Shown here one piece after another: positions 1-12,300 of a stretch of DNA of 64,000 bases. Where the stretch lies: positions 16,947,584-17,011,583 of the forward strand of contig NC_058139.1 in the NCBI RefSeq assembly GCF_011075055.1, given 5' to 3'. Below the pieces are notes generated by a model, which was not told the origin of the DNA, did not search any database, and was given only the letters and a program-made list of their open reading frames with translations. The stretch is from Mangifera indica. Its lineage: Eukaryota > Streptophyta > Magnoliopsida > Sapindales > Anacardiaceae. A program made the position numbers and the translations under genes. The first letter of the stretch is position 1, and the number at the start of each line of letters is the position of its first letter.

Positions 1-1021
1 TTATATGTCAATAACATATTAATTATCAAGAACAATATACCAAACTTGCACTTAGTAAAGACTTGGTTATGCAAGTGTTTCTCTATAAAAGACTTTGGAG
101 AAACATCTTAGATCCTTAAAATAAAGATCTACAAAGATAAATCACATAAGCTACTTGGACTAAGTTAAAACACATACATTGATAAAGTGTTGAAGAGATT
201 CAGTATGGAAGAATCCAAAAAAAGATATCTTTCAATAAGTCACGGAGTATATCTCTTTAATGAAATGTGTCCTAGAACACGAAAAGAGAGAGATAAGATG
301 AAATCGATCCCTTACGCTGCTATGATAGGATCGATCATGTACATTATGTTATGTAAAAAGATTAATGTCTCATACGCTTTAACTGTTTATAGTATATATC
401 AATCAGATCCAAAAGAATGTCATTGGATAGTTATCAAGAACATTTTAAAGCATCTCAATAAGACCAAAGATATGTTCTTAGTTTATTAAGGAGAGTTAGA
501 GCTAATTAAACAAGTATATGGTGATGTTAGTTTCCAAATAGACTGTGATGACTTAAAATCCCAATCAAGATTTGTATTTTGCCTAAATGGTGGGGTAGTC
601 AATTGGAAAAGCTCCAAGCAAAGCATTATGATTGATTTTACAACCGAGTTTGAGTATATTGTTTTGTCATATGCAACAAAAGAAACGGTATGGATCAAGA
701 AGTTTGTCATCGAACTTGGCATGGTTCCATATATAGAAAATCCTATAGAACTCTATTGCAATAATGACAATGCAATAATAACAAAGCAATAACGCAAGCA
801 AAGAAGTCATAATCTCACCAACGATCTAAACACATACTCAGGAGATACCATCTAATTAGAGAAATTATTCAATTAGGAGATGTGCAGATAGGAAGAATAG
901 ATACCGATAACAATTTAGCTTACCCATTAATGAAGCCTTTGTCATAGTAGAAGCACGATAGGCTTGTAGCATCGTATGACATTAGATATATGTCTGATTG
1001 GATATAGTACAAGCGAGAGAT
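1..1021 (+). pseudogene. Ty1/copia reverse transcriptase and RNase H remnant (copia A)
   Basis: The frame opens at base 1 in the middle of a copia reverse transcriptase and runs into RNase H. Recognisable blocks are the LYV..ILII active-site region at the very start, KVLKRFSMEESKKR (about 187-225), IPYAAMIGSIMYIML (about 305-350), HWIVIKNILKHLNKTKDMF (about 424-478), VFCLNGGVVNWKSSKQS (about 577-627) and the RNase H tail up to a YMSDW block near 990. The catalytic YVDD box reads YVNN at bases 4-15, so both catalytic aspartates are changed. Stop codons at 487-489 and around 790 also break the frame. The sequence continues to the left of the window and runs straight into the LTR that follows, so this is the 3' end of a plus-strand element. 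It is an old, inactive copy. Confidence 0.9.
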
Positions 1022-3068
1022 TGTTAGGGTAGTACCCTAAAGCCAGTTGTCACAATTAATATTTAATGTAATCATTGATATTTAATTAATAAAAATTACC
1101 TTTATATTATTTCTATATTATATTAAATAGATAATTATCTTAAGAGTAATTGAACTGTGATGCGAGTATCAATGCTTGACACCTGATCATGAGAGCCTCA
1201 TATGTATATAAGTTGACTATTCTTAAAATGTTCATAATTTTGTTATTATCATGACCAATGGCACAAGTAGTGTTAACTATCTCATCAAAAAATGATGACA
1301 GTTCTCATGTGTCAAAGTTGTTTGTTGACAACTTAGTGTAACACTTGGGTGCATGTTGTAGACGTGTCCACCAGACTAACCTGCCAAAAAGATTCTATAT
1401 AGATGGTTTTCTAATATCTATGGAAAATATCCAAAAGAGTAAAGGGAGATACATATGATCCTTAGACTTAAAATCATTAGACCGCCTTATACAAAGATCA
1501 GTTTGGTTTGACACTAACCTAATGTAGTCTAGTCAGAAGATTACTAGAAAGGTTGTGATTGGCTATATTAAGATCTATATGAATGTTATAGTAGATCAAT
1601 GAAAGATTTGTCACTCCCAAACATACGAGTTGATATCTTAGTTCTTATAGCATATGTAAATGACCAATTAAATCTATAATCATATTAGGTTTGAGTTGAT
1701 CTCGATTTAATATTATTTAGTCATTAACAAAAGTCAATTTATGTAATTCAGGGAGCCCTAAGGGAGACACTTAATCTATGCCTCAACCTCAAAGAGATAT
1801 CATATGAAGAAATGATCAAATTATACAAGAAATTGTATCATTGACAGGTTAAAAGAAGTCATATCATTGCTTTAAAGTGTTTTCATTTTTGTGATTGATT
1901 GTGAGTTGTATGCTTGGATCAATGAGATCCTTTGTTTGTTTTAGAGCTTTCGTTTTTGTGATGGCATGACCTAGGGCATGTCCTAGGAATGCTTGTGTAA
2001 AGCTTAGCTAGGGGTTTGTCCTAGATAAGCATTTGTATATTCTTTATTTGGTATAAATTCATTATTACTTACCAAAAAAAAAAAAAAGAAGTCATATGCT
2101 AACCTTTACTAATCAGATGGCCATGATGTCTTGCTAGAGGTTAATTTTAGTCTGGGTCTAGATAGATACTTGGTCAAGAGCTCGATACAAATCCAATCAC
2201 TATTAACTTGATAAAGAGCATATGGGTCACACATAAAAGGAGTTGATGAACTCTAGAAGCATAAGGATTGTCTAAGTTAGATTCAGTCTAAATTTCAAAT
2301 GGAGAATCTAGAAACTTAGAAATTCTATAGACTAGAAATATATTTTATTTTATTTTAGGACTTTAGTGTAATAATCCTAAGTTACTGAGGTGTATGAGAG
2401 AATTTGCAAGATTGACTCAAATCCACATTATCTAATTTGAAATTCAAATTACAATGATGTGGATTTTTTCTTAATTTTGTTAAGATGATAATCCCATGAA
2501 TCATAGGAATTAAATAAAATACTTATTCATTAAAGTGGGCATTGTACATTCATGTGCATAGGTAGGACAATTCCTACCCAAGTTGTGCACACCTAGGACA
2601 TTGTTTTATCCCAGACATGTATAAAGATGTCGTATGGGAAATGTTCAAGTCCTAGTGGCACATGCAATTGTGTATATATATAGGTGCCTCATTGCTTTAA
2701 AGTACAAGTTTTATTTTATATATACAACCTTAGCCACCTAGTGAGAATTTCCCTTCCCTCATAACATAAATTTGTCCTCTAGTGCTACAAGCCATAAGCA
2801 CAACTAAACCTTCATCGATATTGCTTCGTGTGGATACCAAGAAGTAAACCTACGTTTGGTTCTAAAAGCACCTTCTTTGTGACCTTTCTCCATCAAAAAA
2901 ATACGAAGGAGTCACTTAACGTAGGTATATCAAATAAACACCCTATGTGTGTTTTTGTATGTTTGTGAATTAATTATACTACGAAGATATTCTGGAAAGG
3001 GGTTTTACGAATTATTTATTATTAAATTAAAATTTTAATTTATTATTCCGCTCTACAAAATCCTTACA
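1022..3068 (+). repeat. 3' LTR of copia A
   Basis: The LTR begins with TGTTAGGG just after a purine-rich stretch that ends the RNase H region, and ends with CCTTACA, giving TG...CA termini with short inverted ends. Its right end (about 2938-3068) matches, in reverse complement, the LTR fragment at 37046-37205, which shows that copia A and copia B belong to the same LTR family. A small poly-A retroposon is inserted at 1865-2083. At 3069 the sequence changes abruptly to minus-strand copia integrase/linker sequence, so this element was inserted into copia B. Confidence 0.75.
1865..2083 (+). mobile_element. Short poly-A retroposon (truncated LINE 3' end or SINE-like)
   Basis: About 220 bases ending in a run of A are flanked by a perfect 14-bp direct repeat, AAAAGAAGTCATAT, at 1851-1864 and 2084-2097 (the A-rich start of the repeat overlaps the tail). 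A long target duplication plus an A-tail is the mark of target-primed reverse transcription. The body has no reading frame. Its last bases (GTATAAATTCATTATTACTTACC before the A run) look like a plant LINE 3' end, but I cannot assign a family. It sits inside the copia A LTR, so it is younger than that LTR. Confidence 0.65.
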
Positions 3069-4272
3069 CCTGGTAAGTTCTAGTTTCATTATCTTGAATG
3101 GCCAATACATCGTCGTGCTGAGTCAAGAGATATCCAAACTTGTTTGGCTCACGATATACTCTACTGGACTTACAAAACTCAAGTGTATATTGAGTTGGTT
3201 ACGCATCAACCTCCTTAAGATGTTCAACCAGTTGTGATGGCACATTCTTTAGAATAACATGGCATATGCTCACAATGTTCAACCACTTAGAAATGGTTTA
3301 GTGTGTACATGGTTGTTTCTAGAGCATATCCCCATAATGAAATAGGTAGATTAGTAAAACTCATCATGGATCTAATTATGTCCATCAAAGTCCTATTCCT
3401 TCTTTCGGATACACCATTATGTAATGGTGTACCAAAAGGACTGAGTTATGATACTATTCCATGTTCTTTTAACTAGTTTCTATACTTAATAAACAAGTAT
3501 TTGCCTCATCAGTCACTTTGAAGGATCTTTATACTATTTCCAGTCTATTTTCTACTTTGTTCTTAAATTCTTTAATTTTTTCAAAGTATTCTGACTTATG
3601 ATTCATTAGATACATATAGACATATCTATTGAAATCATTAGTAAATGTGATGAAGTAAGAAAAACCATTTGTGGCTTGCATTGTTAGAGGTCCATATACA
3701 TCACTATGAATGATGTCTAACAATTCAAATACTCTTTCACTGTGTCTAGTGAATGGCGACTTAGTCATCTTGCCTAAAAGGCGTGATTCGTAGTCATCAT
3801 AAAACTCTAGGCAAATGATTGTAAAACCTCATCTTAATGAAATTTTGAAATACATTTAAGTCCTATGTGAGCGAGTCTACAATGCCACAAATACATGGTG
3901 TTCAAATTAAAATGTTTAGTTCGTCTATTTTCAATATTGAATATTTTATTAACCAAATCAAGAACATAAGGACCAATTATTGAACTAGTAGTTCCATAAT
4001 TAATTTTATTCAAGTTGATGGTTATAACACCATCAGCAATCGAGAAAGAATATCCAAATTTGTCCAAATGAGACATAGAAATTAAATTCCTAGAAATGCT
4101 CGGAACATAAAAACAATCTTTTAGTTCCTAAACAAGCCTAGAGGGCAAATTGATAAAATAATTTCCTACAGCTAATGCAACTATTCTTGCCCCATTTCCA
4201 ATGCATAGGTCTACTTATCCTTTGGTAAGTGATCTACTCTGCCCTAATTCGTGCAAATTAGAGCATATGTGA
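3069..4272 (-). pseudogene. Ty1/copia protease-integrase fragment (copia B, first piece)
   Basis: Read on the minus strand from 4272 down, this is a decayed copia polyprotein. It holds a protease/linker region (DKFGYSFSIADGVITI near 4070-4020), the integrase zinc finger (YLWHCRLAHIGLK, about 3895-3855), the start of the catalytic core (SPFTRHSERVFELLDIIHSD, about 3765-3705, then YFITFTNDFNRYVYMYLM) and the distal core (GVSERRNRTL, about 3415-3385). A linker follows and ends at 3069, where copia A is inserted. Several stops and at least one internal deletion (about 3110-3330) break it. The protein continues upstream at 22916, beyond the inserted hAT element: the frame stops in the protease region at 4265-4272 and resumes across the duplicated ATATGTGA. 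Confidence 0.88.
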
Positions 4273-4632
4273 TAAGGCTGATTCGAGGCGAGCTTTTTCG
4301 AGCTTGAAACAAGTTTGGCTCAGACGAGCCTGTTATAAGTGAACACGAATACAAACACGAGCCAAAGCAAAACTCAGGAAATGAACACGAGCCCAAACCT
4401 AAATAGGGCAATACTCTACATAACTAGCTCGGTGAGTCGAGTTGAGCTTACTAGTTCATAAGCTGGTCTTCTCTTATATTACGCTAAGTTGGCCTTCTAT
4501 TGTCCAATTGTTATTCAAAAGCTTGTTTTGCTTGCCTTATAATGAATGAAAAAATGTCACAGTTTGGGAGCATTTAAAGTAAACCCAAAAAAAAAGCCTA
4601 ATCAGTTTTAGCTTATTTCTTGTTGTTTCTTC

Positions 4633-5016
4633 TCTGTTGAAACTAAACCCAAAACTAAACTAAGCTATCGTCAAACTCCTCCATTCACTCATAGTTGCCA
4701 TTTAGCCATCACGATTGCAACACCGTTTAGCCACCGGCGAGATTTATCTCTGAAAGGTTTATGCTTTTTTCTATAACTTACCTCATTATGTTATTAAATA
4801 GTGATGCATAAATAGTAACAAACATCTGTTGAAACTAAACCCAAAACTAAACTAAGCTATCGTCAAACTCCTCCATTCACTCATAGTTGCCATTTAGCCA
4901 TCACGATTGCAACACCGTTTAGCCACCGGCGAGATTTATCTCTGAAAGGTTTATGCTTTTTTCTATAACTTACCTCATTATGTTATTAAATAGTGATGCA
5001 TAAATAGTAACAAACA
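4633..5016 (+). repeat. Perfect 192-bp tandem duplication
   Basis: The block 4633-4824 is repeated directly as 4825-5016. I compared the two copies line by line and found no difference. Each copy runs from TCTGTTGAAACTAAAC to ATAGTAACAAACA. It lies in the 5' non-coding region of the hAT element, between the subterminal repeats and the first recognisable exon. Identity of the copies suggests a recent duplication or an assembly artefact. Confidence 0.93.
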
Positions 5017-5781
5017 GCACTTGCTATTAAATAATGTTGTTTACTTTATTTTTTTGGTTCTCCTGTGTGTCCAACAAATTTATTCTCTAATATATACCAA
5101 ATTTGCTTGACAAGTGTCATTTTGGTAGTGGTTCCTTCTTTATCTTCTTTTCTTTATTTACATTTCATTTCTAAAATGCATGCAACAATCTAATGTGATT
5201 AGTTCATAAGATTCTTCATTACTGAACTTAGAATGAAATTTCCCTTTCTAATTATATCTATGCAAGAGATATTTAGAGCATAAACTAGGAAGAATAATCC
5301 ATAGTGCAAAGAAAGTGACAAAAAGAGTATTGATAATGATAAACTATTTTTGCAAGATGTGAACTCCTTATACCATGCCACTTTTATAGAGCAATTTAGT
5401 CACTTGCACCCATGGAAACAGTTTCATTTAGCTTGTTACAACAACAAACTTACTATGGCATAGAGAGTTGGTGTCTAAATATTAGTTTGAATTTTATCCT
5501 TGAACTCCGTTAAACCAAAAAAGTGCTAATAATTCTGATGAGCCTTAATATGCTTTCTGCAGCAATGTGTCCTTAAAGGCATTCTTTGTGATGAATTCGA
5601 CCATATTTTTGCCTTTTGCAGATAGATAGCAGTGAGAAAAGGGGTTGTTTTGGAATTAGGGTGTGGTTAGCTTCATAATCTAAGATGGGGTAGTCTACCA
5701 CAATGGCCTCTGCCCCATCTTAGATTTGCATAACATTAAACTATTAGCTTCTTCTGTGTCCCTTGTCATGCTTTTTTTTTA
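5017..5781 (+). other. Non-coding 5' region of the hAT element
   Basis: AT-rich sequence between the tandem duplication and the foldback element. No convincing exon, RNA gene or further repeat is visible. It is presumably promoter, leader or intron of the transposase gene. Confidence 0.5.
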
Positions 5782-6544
5782 GGCCAAAGGACTATTTCCC
5801 ACCCAAGGTATGCTTTTTCTACTAATTCCCACCCGTTAACTTTGAAAAGCCCATTTACCTACCTATGGGCTATTAAAAAAAACGGCAGGTTAACGGATTC
5901 AAGGGCAAAATCGTTATTTTATCTCTAATATTAAAAATAAACTTAAATTTAATTTCTTTTTTACCCCTAAACCCTAACAACTAACAATTTTGCCCCAACC
6001 CAAATTTTCAAAAATAACATTTTCCCCCCTAGGGTTTCCAAACTTTCAGATTGAATTTTTCCAAGTAATGTCTCTTCCTCCCCGATGTCTCCTCTTTTCG
6101 ATCGTGAGGCATGTTCCCCTCTTTGTCGAGACGAAGATGTCTTCGTCTCTGAACGAAGACAATTTGTCTTCTTCAGAGACAATGACGATTCGTCTTCGTC
6201 TTGACAAAGACACGTCGTCTTTGTTGACAACGATGCAATACAGTGTCGAAAGTGTATGACTGAAAGGATGGGCCATCGGAGAGGGATAATAGGTGCTTGG
6301 AGATCGTCGATTGTCGTCGAAAAAATTAGATCTAAAGTTTGGAAACCCTAGGGAGGAAAATGTCATTTTGAAAACTTAGGTTGGGGGGAAAGTATTAGGT
6401 TTTAGGTTTTGGGAAGGGAAAATGATACGACCAACGGAGTCAATTAAGTTTAACAGCCCATGGGTGGGTAAATGGGATTTTCAAAGTTAATAGGGAGAAC
6501 TTTAAGAATTCAGCATAGTTTGGGTGGGAAATAGTCCTTCGGCC
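5782..6544. mobile_element. Mutator-like foldback element with long inverted ends
   Basis: The left end (GGCCAAAGGACTATTTCCCA) is mirrored at the right end by its near-exact reverse complement, and the inverted similarity continues inward. Further matching blocks are a CCCATTTAC..CC.ATGGGCT segment and, nearer the centre, CCCTAGGGTTTCCAAACTTT around 6030-6050 against its complement around 6335-6352. Each arm is about 260 bases. The centre (about 6100-6260) is rich in GAAGACGA/TCGTCTTC words, themselves partly palindromic. The flanks 5773-5781 and 6545-6553 match at 8 of 9 bases, which suits a 9-bp Mutator-type duplication, though they are T-rich and weak evidence. The overlapping reading frames on both strands are by-products of the palindrome. 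It carries no transposase. Confidence 0.75.
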
Positions 6545-6756
6545 ATTTTTTTAAATTAAAGTATATTCTATAGCAACTTTGATGTCTTCTTTCTGTAATT
6601 TTAGAATATATAGATACAACTGTTAGAGGTTAAACATGCCAAATTCTTTGCAAATTTAATTTATTTCAGCTCAGTGGAAGTTCTTGTGATACTTATTATA
6701 TTATTCATTGTGATATAATTGTTTTTGCTATTAAATTATGTATGCTTTGAATGTAG

Positions 6757-7079
6757 ATGCACCAAAAAAATATTAGTCGAGGTTCCTCTTATTTATCAAC
6801 TGCAATTGGAAAGAAACGTTCTTGTTCATCAAGGTCAGTAAAGGGGAAAGGAATAGCAATTTAGGGACCTCATTTGTGTGATTCTGTAGAGAATGCAGAA
6901 GTAAAAACTACATTTACAGAAGATTATGAAAGGTCAGAAGAAGATATCAGTGAGCGGGAAGATATAATGTCTAAAGGAAAATCTAGCTCACCTAGTCCTC
7001 TAGTTATCCCACCTAGCAAGAAAAAAAAAACCTCTATTGTTTGGAAGTGTTTTCCTGAAGACATGATTATAACGGTATG
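6757..7079 (+). pseudogene. hAT transposase, first exon up to the BED finger
   Basis: A splice-acceptor-like TTTGAATGTAG precedes ATG at 6757. The N-terminal part is basic and serine-rich, then acidic, followed by SPLVIPPSKKKKTSIVWKCF (about 6996-7053), the start of a BED-type zinc finger (VWxxF). A stop at about 6861 lies upstream of the finger. The exon is cut at 7079 by a Ty3/gypsy insertion and resumes at 16595 (FVVC.......HLCRHMGQC), so the insertion split the DNA-binding finger. Confidence 0.75.
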
Positions 7080-7422
7080 TGTAACATCTCTTAACCAATA
7101 AGTGTGTTACAGAATAACGGCATGAGTTCCCCCATTTTAAAGGGCCTGGAGAATTTTTTTTTTCTCTTTTTCATTATGCCCTGTAACACTCCTAATTAAT
7201 AATTCACACAAACCAGTCCTACCAACCGACTGGATTTTCATCAACTTAATCACAATTAATAAAATAAGTACATAATAATAACCATTATAAAAATTATCAC
7301 CCACAGAACTTTATAATCAATTTTCATAACTAGCCATATATATATACATATATAGATATAGTTATATAAAATCATATATATAGATATAGGAAACAAAATA
7401 TATACATATCCACCAATATCTA

Positions 7423-7489
<67 letters not shown>

Positions 7490-9305
7490 TATATTCACAT
7501 ATACATCAAAACATATAAATCAACAACAATATAGTGTCTTCATCCCTCAACCTCATGTCTCACTAGTACTCCCCGGGAACCTTTGCTGCATCTCTTTACC
7601 TATAAAATATTAAATTAAACAGAGTGAGCGACTATGGCTCAGTAAGAAGATCATACTCAATACTCAAAATATTTCATACCAGTACTAATCCCTTCCATAC
7701 TCAACGTGTCTGGGCTATTCATATATAAAATAATTGACACGGAACACGCATTAAACACATATCATAAGTCTCTTCTTTCACCAATTTATTCATTTTCTTA
7801 TTATACAAATATGATTCACTTATTATGATTTATGTAGGTATGAGTGTAATGACTTTTCTATTTTCTGATCATACATCTTTCTCAACTATTTATCAGCCAT
7901 ATAGGCTTGAATGTATGATTTTGATGCAAATGACTTTCATAAAATATTTGCTAATTCTTTCTTCTTTTTTTTTCAATTATTTTCATTGATTGGTTTAGAC
8001 TATATATGACAGTACTTGCAGTCACCATACAAGGTACAATTCTCTCTTACACGCATATTTTACTTTTTTTTTCTTTGCTGTCCACACAGTACAGCTCGCG
8101 TGTAAAGATTTTAAGTATGTTTTCTGCTTTTCTGTATCATATGAGTCATTATAAAACCAAAAATACTTGTTTTCCATTTTCTGAAAGCATGCATGACTTA
8201 GAAAATGTTTTTCCTCTTTCTTTATTTTTTTTTCTAAATCATGCATATGCTATGATTCCTCATGTATGCATATATAACCATAATATGAAATATGCCCATT
8301 CATTATTTTCCCTTATTCTTTTCACTCATCAAACATCATATTATTTTCTCATGCATTTATATATTTCATGCATTAAATTAATTTCAAAATATATAATATA
8401 AATTTAATATAAGGGCTATTCCACATATCATGCACATAATTAAGCAAAAATTAACTTAATGCAAATTCTTTCATCAATTCATCATTTCTCATATATTCAA
8501 CACACAAAATCCACAAAGCTAACCCTAGGAATAGGAAATGTCTAAAATACCCTTATGGCCAAAAATTACATCATAGATCCTAATGAATTTCTTTATCCAT
8601 TTAAGCATAAATCACCTTAATTCTAATACCTTACACACTTATATAAGTAAAGGTTATTTAAATAACCTAACTCGAATTACTTCAAGTATGTAAAGTATGA
8701 AATTCTTATCTTTTCTTTGCTAATTTGGTGATTTAAGCTTATCCTCCTTTTTTTCTTCTTCTTAGCAACTTTAATCAACCAAAAATATAATCATCCATCA
8801 AAACCCTAAACTTGACATATCTTAAAAATTAAATTTTTTACCTTAGAACTGACTAGAATTGATAAATCTACACTTTTTATAACTGGAGGCTCTGGAAATT
8901 AGGTGGTTTAGCTAGGTTTTTTGGTGAATTTTGCTTAAGGGAAAAGTTTAGTTTAATTCATGGAGTTCTCGGCTAAAATGAAGAAGAAGATGAATAGGCA
9001 TAAGTTTATAAGCCTTTTGGACCATTTTGCCCTTAATCTTTTCCATAAATTACTATTTTATCCTTAGCCAATTACCAAAAACCCTTAGCACCACCATGTA
9101 ATTTCAAGTGTGCCATTCAATTTTAACTCCCACTTTGTCGCTTGAATCTTTATAAAATGACCATTTTACCCCCTTTAAAAATTATTGCTTATTTAGTAGT
9201 TTTCTATAATTCTTTTGCAATTTTTTTAAACAACAAGTTATAAAATCAACTCTAGGGGTAATTTTGGAAGCGGAGTTATTGACACACCTGAATTCGGATG
9301 TTACA
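7080..9305 (-). repeat. 3' LTR of Ty3/gypsy copy 1
   Basis: Running TGTAACATCTC to GGATGTTACA on the plus strand, it is directly adjacent to the purine tract. It contains a long (TA)n tract (about 7426-7486) and a single unit of the TGTCCACACAG minisatellite (about 8073-8096), where its partner LTR has five. The reading frames seen inside this LTR come from low-complexity DNA and are not genes. Confidence 0.92.
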
Positions 9306-9320
9306 TTTCTTCCCCCCTTA
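9306..9320 (-). other. Polypurine tract of Ty3/gypsy copy 1
   Basis: On the minus (sense) strand this reads TAAGGGGGGAAGAAA directly before the 3' LTR. This is the expected primer site for plus-strand DNA synthesis and it fixes the element's orientation as minus. Confidence 0.88.
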
Positions 9321-9341
9321 AAAGAATTTCGTCCTCGAAAT

Positions 9342-12300
9342 TTAAACAAATAGGTTGGAAAATCTCTCTCTCATTTGTTGTTTAACCTCTCATGTGGCTT
9401 CTTCCACCTTATAATTCTTCCATAATATTTTCACTAATGGAATTGTCTTATTTCGGAGCTCTTTTATTTTTATGTCTAGTATCTGCATTGGTTGCTCCTC
9501 ATAAGCTAAATATTCTTTTTAATTCCACATCATCTGATTTTAATATATGTGAAGGATCGCTAATGTACTTTCATAATAAGGATATATGAAATACATTATG
9601 AACTCGATCCATACTAGGTGGAAGTGCAAGTCTATAAGCCATCTTACCCACTCTTTCTAAAATTTCAAATGGGCCAATAAATCTTGGAGCAAGTTTCCCT
9701 TTTCTTCCAAATCTCATTACGTGCTTATAAGGGGCTACTTTCACAAAAACTTTGTCACCCGGTTGAAACTCTACTTCTTTCCTTTTCAAATCTGCATGGC
9801 TCTTTTGTCTGTCTTGAGCTTGCTTCAATCTAGACTTGATAGTCTTTATATCTTTCACCATCCTCTAAGTTAACTCAGGCCCAAGAACTTGACTCAAATC
9901 ATCTCGTTCTCCTATGTCATCCCAATGTAATGGAGATCTACACTTTCTTCCATAAAGAGCCTCATATGGTGCCATTTTAATGGTGGACTGGTAGCTATTA
10001 TTATATGCAAATTCGATCAATGGAATCATTTCATGCCAGGTCATTTTATAATCTAAACAACAGGCCCTCAACATATCCTCTAGTATTTGATTCACCCTCT
10101 CTATTTGGCCATCTGTTTGAGGATGATATGTTGTGCTAAATGCCAGCCTCGTACCTAATGCTCTCTGTAAACTACCCCAAAAAGCTGAAACAAATCTGGG
10201 GTCTAACACAATAGTTTTGGGTATGCCATGTAATCTCACAATCTCTCGTATATAAATCTAGGCCAATTGATCTGAAGCAAAACTATCTTTCACTGGAATA
10301 AAATGTGCCGATTTAGTCAATCTATCTACAATTACCCATAGTGCATTATAGCCTTTTTGTACTCGAGGTAGGCCAATGATGAAATCCATTGAAATATCTT
10401 CCCACTTCCATTTAGGAATACTAAATGGGTGAAGCAAACCTAAAGGTCTTTGATGTTCAGCCTTGACCTGTTGACATACCAAGCACTTAGCTATATAGTC
10501 ACCAATATCTTTTTTCATACCTATCCACCAATAAGTTTTCTTTAAATCTTGATACATCTTTACTCCCCCAGGGTGGGCATTGTAAAGTGTATCATGTGTT
10601 TCACTTAATATTTTCTTTCTCAATTCCAGATCTTGGGGAATACATACTCTATTTCTGAACTTGAGCACGCCATCTATCATTTGAAACTCAGTTGTTTTCC
10701 CCTAACATATTTGTTGACTCATTTTCTGGCACCACAAATCTTCTACTTACTTCTTTTATTTCATTGAGGAGATTAGGTTGAATTTCCAATCTGGCCACCA
10801 GACTCCCTATCACCTCAATATGTTCCCTCTTAAAGTCTTCCTGTAACTTTATCTGAGTGGTAAGATGAGTTATGACAATCTTTCTACTCAAGGCATCGGC
10901 TACCACATTTGCTTTACTCGACTGATATTTAATATCACATTAATAATCTTTGACTAGCTCCAACCATCTTCTTTGTCTCATATTCAAGTCTTTTTTAGTG
11001 AAAAAATATTTTAGACTTTTATGGTCGGTGTAGATATTACATTTAACTCTATATAAATAATGCCTCTAAATTTTTAAAGCAAAAACCACTGCTGCTAACT
11101 CTAAATCATGGGTAGGGTAGCGTGTTTCATAATCTTTTAACTGCCGAGAGGGATACGCTATCACCTTACCCTTTTGCATCAACACGGTTCCCAAGCCATT
11201 ATGCGAGGCATCGCAATAAATATCATAATCTACACTTTCCTCTGGTAATACTAAAATAAGAGTTGTAGTCAATCGTTTTTTTAGCTCTTGGAAACTCTTT
11301 TCACAAGCATCAGTCCATATAAAAGGAGTTCCTTGTCTAGTAAGAGCTATAAATAGCTTGGCCAACCGGGCAAAACCTTGTACAAATCTCTTGTAATAGC
11401 CAGCTAGCCCTAAAAAGCTTCTGATCTCTTTCACAGTCTTTGGCCTTGCCCATTCAAGTATTGTTTCCACTTTACTAGGGTCTACAGTTATACCTTTCTT
11501 AGTAACCACATGTCCCAAAAATACTACTTGATCCAACCAGAATTCACACTTAAAGAATTTGGCATACAATTTCTTTTCTCTCAATCTTTGTAGCACAAAT
11601 CTCAAGTGTTCGACATGTTCTTCTTTTGATTTAGAATATATCAAGATATCATCAATAAATACCACCAGGAATTTGTCAAGGCAATCATGAAATACTCGAT
11701 TCATTAAATCCATAAAGATTGCTGGAGCATTAGTCAATCCAAAGGGCATTACCATAAACTTGTAGTGCCCGTAACGGGTCTAAAAAGCTATCTTTGGAAT
11801 ATCTTGCTCTGCAATCCTCACCTGGTGATAACCCGACCTCAAGTTAATTTTGGAGAACACAGAAGCTCCTTTCAATTGATCAAATAAATCATCAATTCGA
11901 GACAACGGGTATTTATTCTTCACTGTCAGTTTATTCAACTTTCTATAATCTATGCACATATGAAGCGACCCATCTTTCTTTTTGACAAATAGTATGGGTG
12001 CTCCCTAAGGAGAGTGGCTGGGTCTAATAAAACCCTTATCTAAAAGTTCTTGCAACTGCTTCTTTAATTCTTGTAATTCAGCTAGAGCCATCCGGTAAGG
12101 GGCTTTTGAAATTGGGGCTGAGCCAGGTTTTAACTCGATACTAAACTCCAACTCTCTCTGTAGAGGTAAACCTGGTAGCTCATCAGAAAAAATATCTGGA
12201 AAGTCTTGTACTATTGGGACATCCTGAACACCCAATCTTTGAATATCACATTCATGTATCACATGAGCTAAATATCTCGTACACCCTTTCTTCAATAATT

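Noticed and set aside
5967..6366. Three overlapping frames on both strands of 87-106 codons
   Set aside because: They are mirror images produced by the inverted arms and palindromic core of the foldback element.
7256..7498. An 80-codon minus-strand frame (Ile-Tyr repeats)
   Set aside because: It is the translation of the (TA)n microsatellite inside an LTR. Similar frames occur in the other LTRs and are not genes.
8006..8401. A 131-codon frame, with similar ones at 15330-15689 and 28156-28668
   Set aside because: All lie at the same place in LTRs, differ by frameshifts and have hydrophobic low-complexity content. They are LTR sequence, not genes.
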